Shown here piece by piece: positions 7,852-16,145 of a stretch of DNA of 49,509 bases. This stretch comes from Herbiconiux sp. Its GTDB lineage: Bacteria; Actinomycetota; Actinomycetes; Actinomycetales; Microbacteriaceae. The stretch lies in contig NZ_JAHFUY010000031.1 of NCBI RefSeq assembly GCF_023264895.1, positions 1-49,509 of the forward strand. Direction: 5' to 3'. Both the position numbers and the translations under genes were made by a program. The notes under the pieces were generated by a model, which saw nothing but the letters and a program-made list of their open reading frames with translations, was not told where the DNA came from and did not search any database. Position 1 is the stretch's first letter. Each line of letters starts with the position of its first letter.

Positions 7852-9062
7852 GAGCCCCTCCTCCCGCCGGATTCCTGGGCGGCTCCGGCCCGATCGATCG
7901 GCACGGCGAACCGCACCACGAACCGGCCGCCCTCCCGCCCGGAGGTCAGGGACCCGCCGGCGAGCTGAGCCCGCTCCTGCATGCCGGTGATGCCGTAGCC
8001 TGGCGCATCCGGGGCCTGGGCCTGCGCCGGTGCCGGGGCCGGTGCCGGTGACGGCGCGGCGGTCGCGAGCGGGTTCGCGATGCTCACCGACAGCTCGGCC
8101 GCATCCCAGTCGATCCGCACCTCGGTCTCGGCCCCGTCGCCGTGCCGCAGCGCGTTGACGAGCGCCTCCTGCACGACGCGGTAGATCGCGAGCTGCTGGC
8201 CGGGCGGCAGCGGGGCGGATGCGCCGGACTCCTCGACGTGGACAGGCAGCCCGGCTGCGGTGAGCTGCGAGAACAGTGCGGGCAGTTCGGCGAGGGTGGG
8301 CTGCGGTCCGCGCTCGTCGTCGTCCCGCAGCTGGGCGAGCAGCCCTCGCACCTCGGAGAGGGCCTCCCGCGCGGTCGAGGAGATCGTGACGAGCGCGGTC
8401 TCGGCGGCAGCCGGATCCGCCCGGCCGGCGTAGCGGGCGCCATCGGCCTGCGCGATCACGACCGCGAGCGAGTGGGCCACCACGTCGTGCATGTCGCGGG
8501 CGATGCGGGTGCGCTGCTGCTGCACCCGCGTCTCGCGCTCGGCGATCGCCTGCCGCGCGCGGCTCTCCCGCGCCGTCGCCCAGGTCTTGGCGAGCAGCCC
8601 CAGTGTCCAGCTCAGCGCGAGCAGACCGGCGATCGATGCCGTGTAGATGACGAAGATCACCGAGAGCTGCGCACCTTCGGGAGCGGGCGCACCCGGCTGC
8701 CGGAGAGCCGGACCGAAGGCGAGGTACGCGCCGGCCACGAGTGCGCCGACGACGGCCGAGGCGAGTCCGGCCCACTTGACGATGCGTCCGCCGTAGCGGG
8801 CGGTGGCGTAGAGCATCGGGAGCACGGCGAGGTCGGACACGTCCGGGGGGAGCGACGCCACCATCTGCAGCCCGGTGGCCGCCCAGGCGATGGCGAGGGC
8901 GAGGGCCGGGCTGACGCGTCGCAGGGTGAGCACTGTGCCCAGCAGCACGAGGGCCACGAGACCCGCGGGCGGGAGGCCGCCGAGCACGAGCCGCAGCAGC
9001 ACGCACGCGATCCCGATGCCGAGATCGAGGCCCCACTGCCAGGGCCGCACGGAGCGGAGCAT
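7848..9062 (-). CDS. Two-component sensor histidine kinase (HisKA_3 / NarL-type partner)
   Basis: A 404-residue membrane kinase. Four to six hydrophobic segments occupy roughly residues 10-160, with little extracytoplasmic sequence. A coiled-coil-like stretch then leads into the dimerisation domain with phospho-acceptor His in RIARDMHDVVAHSL (about residue 192) and the C-terminal ATPase with VVQEALVNALRHG and GYGITGMQERAQLAGG. A Pro/Ala-rich insertion separates the last beta strand from the GYGITGM box. ATG at 9062 is preferred over the GTG at 9068 because TAGCGT ends 7 nt before it. Small sensor regions like this often sense membrane stress or lipid-active compounds, but the signal is unknown. 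Confidence 0.91.
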   Translation of the reverse strand: MLRSVRPWQWGLDLGIGIACVLLRLVLGGLPPAGLVALVLLGTVLTLRRVSPALALAIAWAATGLQMVASLPPDVSDLAVLPMLYATARYGGRIVKWAGLASAVVGALVAGAYLAFGPALRQPGAPAPEGAQLSVIFVIYTASIAGLLALSWTLGLLAKTWATARESRARQAIAERETRVQQQRTRIARDMHDVVAHSLAVVIAQADGARYAGRADPAAAETALVTISSTAREALSEVRGLLAQLRDDDERGPQPTLAELPALFSQLTAAGLPVHVEESGASAPLPPGQQLAIYRVVQEALVNALRHGDGAETEVRIDWDAAELSVSIANPLATAAPSPAPAPAPAQAQAPDAPGYGITGMQERAQLAGGSLTSGREGGRFVVRFAVPIDRAGAAQESGGRRGS

Positions 9063-9068
9063 GCCCAC

Positions 9069-9074
9069 ACGCTA
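9069..9074 (-). promoter_or_regulatory. -10 element of the two-component operon, leaderless geometry
   Basis: TAGCGT on the minus strand ends 7 nt before the ATG at 9062. It lies back to back with the gntR promoter region. Confidence 0.45.
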
Positions 9075-9081
9075 TCGCCTC

Positions 9082-9087
9082 TTGACA
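9082..9087 (+). promoter_or_regulatory. Candidate -35 element of the gntR-ABC operon
   Basis: An exact TTGACA lies about 37 nt upstream of the gntR ATG. The matching -10 is not certain; candidates fall inside the operator at 9105-9118. Confidence 0.35.
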
Positions 9088-9100
9088 TCCGGAACGGAAG

Positions 9101-9136
9101 CTGGTTGGTTAGTTACATGAGTAATGAACCAACCAG
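9101..9136. promoter_or_regulatory. Palindromic operator over the gntR start codon
   Basis: CTGGTTGGTT (9101-9110) and AACCAACCAG (9127-9136) form a perfect 10-bp inverted repeat, and TTAC (9113-9116) with GTAA (9121-9124) forms a second inverted pair with exactly the same centre. In total 14 of 18 base pairs of the 36-bp element are symmetric. It covers the promoter end, the leader and the first four codons of the repressor gene, as expected for self-repression by a dimeric GntR/YtrA regulator. Confidence 0.72.
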
Positions 9137-9507
9137 GGGTCGTCGTGGATGAGTCACGGCCGATCTTCGTTCAGATCGCGGAGCTGATCGAGAACGACAT
9201 CATCTCGGGCGGCCTGCCCGAGGAGACCCAGGTTCCCTCCACCAACGAGTTCGCAGCGTTCCACCGCATCAACCCGGCCACGGCCGGAAAGGGTGTGAAC
9301 CTGCTCGTCGATGAAGGGATCCTCTACAAGAAGAGGGGAATCGGCATGTTCGTCGCCACCGGGGCACGCGACCGACTGATCGGCCAGCGCCGCCAGAGGT
9401 TCGAGAACGACTACGTGGGCCCGCTCGTGGCGGAGGCCGACAAGCTCGGCATCACGCGCGGGCAGCTCGCCGAGATGATCAGATCAGGAGAGGGGAGCGC
9501 CGAATGA
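9124..9507 (+). CDS. GntR-family repressor, YtrA subfamily
   Basis: A 127-residue regulator. A winged helix-turn-helix occupies about residues 10-80 (PIFVQIAELIENDIISGGLP, then VPSTNEFAAFHRINPATAGKG and LYKKRGIGMFV), followed by only a short helical tail of about 45 residues. That short C-terminus is the mark of the YtrA subfamily, whose members repress their own operon with an ABC transporter. Here it overlaps the ABC ATPase by 4 nt and sits on a strong palindrome that includes its start codon. The inducer is unknown; YtrA-type systems often respond to cell-envelope-active compounds. Confidence 0.93.
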   Translation: MNQPGVVVDESRPIFVQIAELIENDIISGGLPEETQVPSTNEFAAFHRINPATAGKGVNLLVDEGILYKKRGIGMFVATGARDRLIGQRRQRFENDYVGPLVAEADKLGITRGQLAEMIRSGEGSAE

Positions 9508-10394
9508 GCGCCGTCGTGGAGGTCAGGGGCCTCAGCAAGAACTACCGAACCGTCACCGCGGTCGACGAGGTGAGCTTCACCGTGGAGGAGAACACCATCT
9601 ACGGGCTGCTCGGCCGGAACGGCGCGGGCAAGACCACGCTCATGCAGCTGCTCACCGGGCAGGAGTTCGCGAGCTCGGGCGAGATCCGGGTGTTCGGGGA
9701 GTCGCCGGTGGAGAACGCCGGCGTGCTCGAGCGCACGAGCTTCATCAAGGAGAGCCAGAAGTACCCGGACGACTTCCAGCCCAAGCACGTGTTCGCGAGC
9801 GCCCCGTGGTTCTTCCCGGACTGGGACGCGGGGTTCGCCGAGCGCCTGATCGCCGACTTCCGGGTGCCGCTGAAGCGGCGCATCAAGAAGCTCTCACGCG
9901 GCCAGCTGTCCTCCATCGGCGTGATCGTGGGGCTCGCCTCACGGGCGCCGCTCACGTTCTTCGACGAGCCCTACCTGGGGCTCGACGCCGTGGCGCGGCA
10001 GATCTTCTACGACCGCCTGCTCGAGGACTACGCGGAGCATCCGCGCACCGTCATCCTCTCCACGCACCTGATCGACGAGGTCTCGAACCTGCTCGAGCAC
10101 GTGCTCGTGATCGACGAGGGGCGGATCATCGTCGACCAGGCCGCCGAGGAGCTCCGCGGCTCGGCCACCACGATCGTGGGAACGCGGGCGGGCGTCGACT
10201 CGTTCGTCGCCGGACGCGAGGTGCTGCACCGTGACCAGATCGGGGGCCTCGCCTCCGTGACCGTCGGGCGGCTCGACCCGCTCGAACGCCAGGAGGCCGC
10301 CGAGCTCGGCCTCGAACTGTCTCCCGTCTCGCTGCAGCAGCTGATCGTGCAGAAGACCAACGTCCCCGCCAAGGAATTCGAGGTGAAGTCATGA
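9504..10394 (+). CDS. ABC transporter ATP-binding protein of the YtrA-type operon
   Basis: A 296-residue ATPase with Walker A GRNGAGKTT, a Q-loop region near SFIKESQKYPDDFQPKHVF, signature-like LSRGQLSS, Walker B LTFFDEPYLGLD and H-loop STHLIDE. The signature is LSRGQ rather than LSGGQ. The C-terminal 90 residues form the extra domain seen in drug- or peptide-type exporters. Start and stop codons overlap the neighbours by 4 nt on both sides, so the three genes are one transcriptional unit under the repressor. Confidence 0.92.
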   Translation: MSAVVEVRGLSKNYRTVTAVDEVSFTVEENTIYGLLGRNGAGKTTLMQLLTGQEFASSGEIRVFGESPVENAGVLERTSFIKESQKYPDDFQPKHVFASAPWFFPDWDAGFAERLIADFRVPLKRRIKKLSRGQLSSIGVIVGLASRAPLTFFDEPYLGLDAVARQIFYDRLLEDYAEHPRTVILSTHLIDEVSNLLEHVLVIDEGRIIVDQAAEELRGSATTIVGTRAGVDSFVAGREVLHRDQIGGLASVTVGRLDPLERQEAAELGLELSPVSLQQLIVQKTNVPAKEFEVKS

Positions 10395-11179
10395 CCGCCG
10401 TCCAGACCTCCACAGCCGCCGCCCGCCCGGCGGCTGGATCCGGGAGCCGTGTGATCCCCGTGGTGCGCCTGCACTTCGTGAACCGGTTCAGCATGCTCGT
10501 GCTGCCGTGGATCATCCTCGGCTTCATCTTCCTGGTGAACCTCGCGATCTGGTGGATCGTGATGAGCGCCGTGAGCCCCGACGCCGATCGGGCCGATGTG
10601 CAGGAGGGGCTGCAGTGGAGCGGCGCGTCGTTCTACATCTTCGTGTACATGATGGTGCTCGGGGTGCAGGCGATCGCCCTCACGTTCCCGTTCGCCCTCG
10701 GCTTCAGCGCCACCCGGCGCGACTTCTGGCTGGGCACCTCGCTCACCTTCGTGCTGCTCTCGGCGATCTACGCGGCGGGGATGACGGTGCTCGCGCTGAT
10801 CGAGGTGGCGACGGGCGGCTGGGGCCTCGGCGGGCGCATGTTCACCGCGCTGTACTTCGGCGGCGACGCGACGCCGTGGTTCGCGCGGTTCTTCCTGTTC
10901 TTCGCCACGTTCCTGTTCTTCTTCTTCGTGGGAGCGCTCGCCGCGGTCATCTACCAGCGCTGGCGCGTGAACGGCATGCTGATCTTCTTCGGCGCCCTCA
11001 CCGTGGCGCTCGTGGGAGGGGTGGCCCTGATCACCTTCAGTGAGTCGTGGCCCGCCGTCGGAGCCTGGTTCGTCGAGACGGGAGCGTCGGGGGTGGTGGC
11101 CTGGAGCCTCGTGCCCACGGGCCTGGCCGCCCTCGTCGGCTACGCCATCCTCCGCCGCACCACCCCGAAGAACACCTAG
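10391..11179 (+). CDS. ABC transporter membrane protein of the YtrA-type operon
   Basis: A 262-residue integral membrane protein with about six hydrophobic segments: LPWIILGFIFLVNLAIWWIV, FYIFVYMMVLGVQAIALTF, FVLLSAIYAAGMTVLAL, FFLFFATFLFFFFVGALAAV, MLIFFGALTVALVGGVALI and a last one ending GLAALVGYAIL. It resembles ABC-2 type permeases in size and helix layout, without a clear substrate clue. It is the last gene of the gntR-ABC operon and converges with the next ABC exporter 17 nt away. Confidence 0.85.
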   Translation: MTAVQTSTAAARPAAGSGSRVIPVVRLHFVNRFSMLVLPWIILGFIFLVNLAIWWIVMSAVSPDADRADVQEGLQWSGASFYIFVYMMVLGVQAIALTFPFALGFSATRRDFWLGTSLTFVLLSAIYAAGMTVLALIEVATGGWGLGGRMFTALYFGGDATPWFARFFLFFATFLFFFFVGALAAVIYQRWRVNGMLIFFGALTVALVGGVALITFSESWPAVGAWFVETGASGVVAWSLVPTGLAALVGYAILRRTTPKNT

Positions 11180-11196
11180 CCCCAGGGGCTCCTGCG

Positions 11197-13134
11197 CTAG
11201 ACGAGGAGCTGGTGCTTGGCGAGGTCGCGGTAGAGCGGCGTCGAGAGCACCAGCTCCGAGTGCGTGCCTACGCCGACCACGCGGCCGTGGTCGACCACGA
11301 CGATCTGGTCTGAGTCGACGACGGTCGACAGCCGGTGGGCGATCACGATGAGCGAGCGGTTCTCCGCCACCGCGTCGATGGCCTCGCGGAGCATCTGCTC
11401 GTTGAGGCCGTCGAGCGAGGAGGTCGACTCGTCGAGGAGCAGCACCGGGGGAGCGGCGAGCAGGGCGCGCGCGATGGCGAGGCGCTGGCGCTCGCCGCCC
11501 GAGAGCATCACGCCGTCCTCACCCACGGCGGCGTCGAGGCCCTCCTCCGAGCGCTCGAGCACCTCGCCGAGGTTCACGGCGTGCAGCACGCGCACGCACT
11601 CCTCGTCGGTGGCGTCGGGGGTGGCGAGCAGGAGGTTCTGGCGGAGTGTGCCCGCGAGCACCGGGGCGTCCTGCTCCACGTAGCCGATCTGCGAGCGCAG
11701 GTCGATGCGGTCGAGCTCCCGCACGTCCACGCCGCCGAAGCGCACCGAGCCCGAGGTGGGGTCGTAGAAGCGCTCGATCAGGGCGAGGATCGTGCTCTTG
11801 CCGGCGCCGGAGGGGCCCACGATGGCCGTGCGCTTGCCGCGGGCGGCCGCGAAGCTCACTCCGTGGAGCACGCCCTTGCCTGCTGTGGCCTCGGCGGCCG
11901 GAGCCTCTGCGGCGGAAGCCTCTGCGGCGGCAGCCTCTGGGAGGCCGGATGCCTCGGCCGTCACCGCCGCATCCGCCTCGTCCTGCACCTTCGCGGGCGT
12001 CTCGTAGGCGAAGTGCACGTCGACGAACTCGATCGCGGGCGCGCCGGCCGCAGCGGCGCCCACGGCTCCCGCAGCCGCAGCCTTCGCCGCGATCTCCCGG
12101 TCGTCCTGGCCCTCCACGGGGAGGTCGATCACCTCCTGGATGCGCCCGAGCGCACCGAGCGCCTGGTTCACCGAGTTGATCGCACCGAAGGCCTGGCCGA
12201 GCGGCATGATCATCATGAACAGAAACAGGATGAATGACACCAGGCTCGCGATCGTGATCGCACCGGATGCCACGCGGAAGCCGCCGACGCCGAGCACCAC
12301 GAGGAACGACACCTGCAGGGCGATGCCCGCGATCGGCACGACGAGCGCCGAGATCTTCGCGACCTTGACGCCCATGTCGAAGGCGCCCCGCGCATCCGCT
12401 TCGATGGCGGCGGTCTCGCGCTCGGTGGCGTTCGACGCGCGCACGGTGCGGATGGCGCTGATGGAGCGCTCCACGGCGGCGGCGAGATCGCCGACCTTCT
12501 CCTGCTGCTTGCGGCTGACGACCCGCACGCGGCCGGAGATGAGCACGACCGTGACGACGGAGACGGCGATGACGAGCACGGTGAGCCCGAGGAGCACCGG
12601 ATCGATGATGAGCATCGCGATCAGGGCGCCGACGAACACCAGGGAGCCGCCCACGGCATCCACGAGCCCCTGCGTGATGACCGCGTAGAGCATGGTGGTG
12701 TCCGAGCCGACGCGGGAGACGAGGTCTCCCGTGCGCCGGCGGTCGAACTGGCTGATGGGCAGGCGCAGGATGCGCTGCACGAGCTGCCGGCGCGCCGAGT
12801 AGACCACCGACGTGCCGGTGCGCTGCAGCAGGTAGTGCTGGTAGCCGCTGATGATCCCGGAGACGATGACGAGGCCGACGAGCGCCCAGACGAGCATGTC
12901 GAGCGGATCGCCGGCCTGCACGACCGTGATGACCTGGCTCACGAGCAGCGGCTGGGCGAGGCTCGCGGCGGCGCCCACGATGCTGAGGGCGACCACGAGC
13001 ACGAGCACCTTCTTGTGCTCGAAGAGGAACGGCAGCAGCTGGCCGAACGTCGCGCGGGGGCCGTCGTCGGCGGTCTTGCGACCGCGCCCGAAGGGACTGC
13101 GCGAGCGCGGGGGAGTCGACGTGCTGGAGCTCAT
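11197..13134 (-). CDS. Multidrug-type ABC exporter, fused membrane and ATPase domains
   Basis: A 645-residue half-transporter that would act as a homodimer. A basic N-terminus is followed by a six-helix exporter domain (about 40-330) and a nucleotide-binding domain (about 365-640) with Walker A GPSGAGKST, Q-loop GYVEQDAPVLAG, signature LSGGERQR, Walker B VLLLDESTSSLD and H-loop IAHRLSTV. Unusually, an Ala/Glu-rich segment of about 45 residues sits between the A-loop region (VHFAYETPA) and the strand before Walker A (GVLHGVSFAAARG). A GAGAAT hexamer ends 7 nt before the ATG, fitting the leaderless pattern. The substrate is unknown; drug or lipid export is the family norm. Confidence 0.93.
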   Translation of the reverse strand: MSSSTSTPPRSRSPFGRGRKTADDGPRATFGQLLPFLFEHKKVLVLVVALSIVGAAASLAQPLLVSQVITVVQAGDPLDMLVWALVGLVIVSGIISGYQHYLLQRTGTSVVYSARRQLVQRILRLPISQFDRRRTGDLVSRVGSDTTMLYAVITQGLVDAVGGSLVFVGALIAMLIIDPVLLGLTVLVIAVSVVTVVLISGRVRVVSRKQQEKVGDLAAAVERSISAIRTVRASNATERETAAIEADARGAFDMGVKVAKISALVVPIAGIALQVSFLVVLGVGGFRVASGAITIASLVSFILFLFMMIMPLGQAFGAINSVNQALGALGRIQEVIDLPVEGQDDREIAAKAAAAGAVGAAAAGAPAIEFVDVHFAYETPAKVQDEADAAVTAEASGLPEAAAAEASAAEAPAAEATAGKGVLHGVSFAAARGKRTAIVGPSGAGKSTILALIERFYDPTSGSVRFGGVDVRELDRIDLRSQIGYVEQDAPVLAGTLRQNLLLATPDATDEECVRVLHAVNLGEVLERSEEGLDAAVGEDGVMLSGGERQRLAIARALLAAPPVLLLDESTSSLDGLNEQMLREAIDAVAENRSLIVIAHRLSTVVDSDQIVVVDHGRVVGVGTHSELVLSTPLYRDLAKHQLLV

Positions 13135-13140
13135 GGCTCC

Positions 13141-13146
13141 ATTCTC
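13141..13146 (-). promoter_or_regulatory. -10 element of the multidrug-type ABC exporter gene
   Basis: GAGAAT on the minus strand, preceded by TGA (TGAGAGAAT), ends 7 nt before the ATG at 13134. Confidence 0.35.
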
Positions 13147-13187
13147 TCAGGCGTCGACGCCCCCACCGCCCGTTCCTCGGAGCCTCG

Positions 13188-14531
13188 TCAGCTCACGTTG
13201 TCGGCGTAGTCGACGTCGCGGTTCTCCTTGCTGATGATGAGCGCGCCGAGGGTGATCAGCGCCATCAGCGAGAGGTAGTTGCCGACGAGGGCGGGGCTGC
13301 CGTCGGCCGCGGTCCAGAGCGCCACTGCGATGAAGGGGGCGACGGCGGCACCGAGGATCGACGCGACGTTGTAGCTGATCGCCGAGCCCGTGTAGCGCAC
13401 GTTCGCCGGGAACAGCTCGGGGAGCTCCGAGCCCATCGGGCCGAAGGTGAGGCCCATCAGGGTGAAGCCGATGATGAGCAGCGACATGACGCCCACGGAC
13501 CCGCCCGCGAACAGCGGCACGAAGAACAGGCCGAACGCGGTGATGCCGATCGTGGTCCAGATGAGGGTCATCCGGCGGCCGAAGCGCTCGGCGAGGGGGC
13601 CCGCCGCAAGCGTGAAGATGCCGAAGAACACGCAGCCGATGACGAGCATGATGAGGAACTCGTTGCGGTCGTAGCCGAGGCCGGCGACCGGCGCATCCGT
13701 GGCCGTGGTGCCGAAGGTGAGCGTGAACGTGGTCATCAGGTAGAAGAGCACGTAGGTGGCCAGCATGATGAACGTGCCGAGGATGAGCGGGCGCCAGCTG
13801 GTCTTGAACACGCGGGCGAGCGGGAGCTTGGCGACCTCGCCGCGCTCGACGACCTTGGTGAACGCGGGGGTCTCGACGAGCTTCAGGCGCACGTAGAGGC
13901 CCACGATCACGAGCACGGCGCTCGCGAGGAACGGCACGCGCCAGCCCCAGGCCAGGAAGTGCTCCGGGTCGAGGGTGGTGCTCAGCACGAGGAAGACGAC
14001 GTTCGCGATGATGAAGCCGATGGGTGCGCCGAGCTGCGGGAAGGTGCCGTAGATGGAGCGCTTGCCCTTGGGCGCGTTCTCGGTGGCGAGGAGGGCTGCG
14101 CCCGACCACTCGCCGCCGAGCCCGAGGCCCTGGCAGAAGCGGAACAGCACGAGCAGACCGGGGGCGATGATCTCCCAGCCGGGGGTGAGGCCCGTGGGCA
14201 GGCAGCCGATCAGCACCGTGGCGATGCCCATGGTGAGAAGCGACGCCACGAGGGTCTGCTTGCGGCCGATCCGGTCACCGAAGTGGCCGAACAGGATGGA
14301 GCCGATGGGGCGGGCCACGAAGGCCACACCGAACACGGCGAACGACTGCAGCAGCGAGATGGTCGGGTCGCTGTTGGCGAAGAAGAGAGTGGGGAAGACG
14401 AGCACCGCGGCCGTGGCGTAGACGTAGAAGTCGTAGAACTCGATCGAGGTGCCGATGAGGCTGGCGAGGATGACGCGGCTGCGGGTGTTGACGGGCGCGT
14501 CGGGCTTGGCGTCTAGGACGGTGGAGGACAT
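13188..14531 (-). CDS. MFS transporter, metabolite:H+ symporter (MHS) family
   Basis: A 447-residue carrier with 12 predicted membrane helices. Family marks are the N-terminal SLIGTSIEFYDFYVYATAA, the loop-2/3 motif GHFGDRIGRKQTL, and RFCQGLGLGGEWSGAALLAT with the ENAPKGKR loop. This subfamily brings in organic acids, proline/betaine-type or shikimate-type compounds with protons; the exact substrate cannot be read from the sequence. It is divergent from the ribokinase gene. A TAAACT hexamer on the minus strand at 14578-14583 could be its -10, giving a leader of about 40 nt. Confidence 0.92.
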   Translation of the reverse strand: MSSTVLDAKPDAPVNTRSRVILASLIGTSIEFYDFYVYATAAVLVFPTLFFANSDPTISLLQSFAVFGVAFVARPIGSILFGHFGDRIGRKQTLVASLLTMGIATVLIGCLPTGLTPGWEIIAPGLLVLFRFCQGLGLGGEWSGAALLATENAPKGKRSIYGTFPQLGAPIGFIIANVVFLVLSTTLDPEHFLAWGWRVPFLASAVLVIVGLYVRLKLVETPAFTKVVERGEVAKLPLARVFKTSWRPLILGTFIMLATYVLFYLMTTFTLTFGTTATDAPVAGLGYDRNEFLIMLVIGCVFFGIFTLAAGPLAERFGRRMTLIWTTIGITAFGLFFVPLFAGGSVGVMSLLIIGFTLMGLTFGPMGSELPELFPANVRYTGSAISYNVASILGAAVAPFIAVALWTAADGSPALVGNYLSLMALITLGALIISKENRDVDYADNVS

Positions 14532-14592
14532 CTCGGCTTTCGGAGGGAGGTAGGGAGGTGGTGCACGCGGACGCGCTAGTTTACCCGCCGTT

Positions 14593-14598
14593 TAGGAT
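14593..14598 (+). promoter_or_regulatory. -10 element of the ribokinase gene
   Basis: TAGGAT lies 27 nt upstream of the TTG start, back to back with the divergent MFS promoter. Confidence 0.4.
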
Positions 14599-14625
14599 GC
14601 TCTGAGACGTATGGAGGAGAAGCAC

Positions 14626-15480
14626 TTGGGAACTGTCGTCGTGGTGGGCTCGCTGAACATCGATTCGGTGGTGGAGGTCGAGAGGCACCCGGCACCCGGG
14701 GAGACGCTGCTCGGCGGCGACCTCGTGAAGCACTTCGGGGGCAAGGGGGCGAACCAGGCCATCGCCGCGGCGCGCGCCGGGGCCCGCGTGGGGTTCGTCG
14801 GGCGCGTGGGCGACGACGCCGACGGCGACGCGTACCTGCGGCGGCTCGCGCAGTACGGCATCGACACGACGCACATCGCGCGCACGAAGGGCGTGGCCAC
14901 GGGGCACGCGGCCATCGCGGTGGCGGCCGACGGGGAGAACACGATCATCGTGTCACCCGGAGCCAACGGCCGGGTGGGTGTCGGCGACCTGGCACCGCTG
15001 CAGTCGCTGCAGCCCGGTGACGTGCTGCTCGGCTCGCTCGAGGTCGACCTCGACGTGATCGCCGAGGCCGCGCGCATCGCAGCGGGGCGAGGGGCTCGCG
15101 TGGTGCTCAACCTGGCTCCGTACGCGGCGCTGCCGGCCGATGTGCTGGCGCTCGCCGATCCGGTGGTCGTGAACGAGCACGAGGACGAGCTGATGCGGGC
15201 GGGCCTCGGCGAGGGCTCCGGCGGCGGCGGTGCTGAAGGCGGGGCTCCGGATGCTCCGGGGTCGGTGCTCGTGACGCTCGGCTCGCGCGGCTCGCGCTGG
15301 GGCGGCATCGAGGTGCCCGCGGGAGCGGTGACCACGGTGGTCGACACCACGGGAGCCGGGGACTGCTACTGCGGCACGCTCGCGGCGGCGCTCGCCGCGG
15401 GGGCGACGGATGCGGACGCGATGCAGGCGGCCTCGACGGCGGCCGCCCAGTCGGTCTCCTGGGTGGGCGCGCAGCCCTGA
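14626..15480 (+). CDS. rbsK: Ribokinase (PfkB family)
   Basis: Phosphorylates D-ribose at O5 using ATP. Signatures: N-terminal VVVVGSLNIDSVVEVERHPAPGE split by strand turns, the GG switch in HFGGKGANQAIAAARAG, the substrate and anion region SPGANG, NLAPYA, VVNEHE, and the catalytic Asp in DTTGAGDCYCGTLAAAL. The TTG at 14626 is preferred over the ATG at 14611 because GGAGGAG sits 7 nt before it and the family begins right at the first beta strand. A Gly/Ala-rich insertion of about 18 residues follows GLGEG near residue 200. It could use ribose freed by the nucleoside hydrolase encoded near 44 kb. Confidence 0.9.
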   Translation: MGTVVVVGSLNIDSVVEVERHPAPGETLLGGDLVKHFGGKGANQAIAAARAGARVGFVGRVGDDADGDAYLRRLAQYGIDTTHIARTKGVATGHAAIAVAADGENTIIVSPGANGRVGVGDLAPLQSLQPGDVLLGSLEVDLDVIAEAARIAAGRGARVVLNLAPYAALPADVLALADPVVVNEHEDELMRAGLGEGSGGGGAEGGAPDAPGSVLVTLGSRGSRWGGIEVPAGAVTTVVDTTGAGDCYCGTLAAALAAGATDADAMQAASTAAAQSVSWVGAQP

Positions 15481-15508
15481 CCCCGGCGCTGGTCGCCCCT
15501 GTCGCCCG

Positions 15509-15595
15509 CGACTTGACACTAGATGTGCCTAAAGCCGCCGACTTGACACAAGATGTGCCAAGTCGGCGGCTTTAGGCGCGACTTCTGTCAAGTCG
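15509..15595. repeat. Long intergenic palindrome, family copy 1
   Basis: Two 42-nt arms (15509-15550 and 15554-15595) separated by AGA are complementary at 36 of 42 positions. The outer ends are CGACTTGACA and TGTCAAGTCG; the inner part contains GCCTAAAGCCGCCGACTTG on the left and its mirror on the right. It lies between the convergent rbsK and ribH ends. No U-tract follows, so it is not a classic terminator. Related copies are at 23953-24009 and 49352-49438. Confidence 0.9.
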
Positions 15596-15626
15596 CAGCG
15601 CAGTCGAGCTGCGCGGAGCCGCGGGC

Positions 15627-16103
15627 TCAGGCGCGGAGGGCCCGGAGGGTGATCGCGGTGGCGACGGCGGCCTCGGCCGCCTCGCGGCCCTTGTCCTCCT
15701 TCGAGCCGGGGAGCCCGGCACGATCGAGCCCCTGCTGCTCCGTGTCGAGCGTCAGCACGCCGAAGCCGACCGGCTTGCCCGTCACGATGCTCACCTGCGT
15801 GAGGCCCGAGGTCGCGGCATCCGACACGTACTCGAAGTGCGGGGTGCCGCCCCGGATGATCACGCCCAGCGCGACCACGGCATCCGCCCCGGCCTCGAGT
15901 GCCGCCTTCGAGACCACGGGCAGCTCGAAGCTCCCGGCCACGCGCACGAGCGTGCTCGTGACGTGCGCCTCGTCGAGCGCCTTCTGCGCGCCGGCGATCA
16001 GCCCGTTCGTGATCACGTCGTGCCAGGTGCCGGCGACGATGGTGATGTTCAGGCCGGTGCCGTCGAGGTCGGCGTCGAGGCTGGGGGCTCCTGCTCCGCT
16101 CAT
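15627..16103 (-). CDS. ribH: 6,7-dimethyl-8-ribityllumazine synthase
   Basis: A 158-residue enzyme that joins 5-amino-6-ribitylaminouracil with 3,4-dihydroxy-2-butanone 4-phosphate in the penultimate step of riboflavin synthesis. Seen: [16 protein letters not shown], the [15 protein letters not shown] stretch ([11 protein letters not shown]), [17 protein letters not shown] with the catalytic His, and [14 protein letters not shown]. The length is normal for the icosahedral or pentameric family. It is the last gene of the rib operon, 42 nt after ribBA, with an AAAGGACCC-type ribosome site. A long palindrome follows its stop. Confidence 0.96.
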   Translation of the reverse strand: MSGAGAPSLDADLDGTGLNITIVAGTWHDVITNGLIAGAQKALDEAHVTSTLVRVAGSFELPVVSKAALEAGADAVVALGVIIRGGTPHFEYVSDAATSGLTQVSIVTGKPVGFGVLTLDTEQQGLDRAGLPGSKEDKGREAAEAAVATAITLRALRA

Positions 16104-16145
16104 AAGAGGGTCCTTTCGGTGAGGGTGGGTGCCGAGAGTGGCGGG

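Noticed and set aside
11167..11181. AGCCCC-A-GGGGCT as a terminator between the convergent ABC genes
   Set aside because: The loop would be one base and there is no U-tract; too weak to annotate.
15509..15595. Reading the palindromes as intrinsic terminators or as CRISPR repeats
   Set aside because: No U-tract follows either side, and copies are single, far apart and without spacers.
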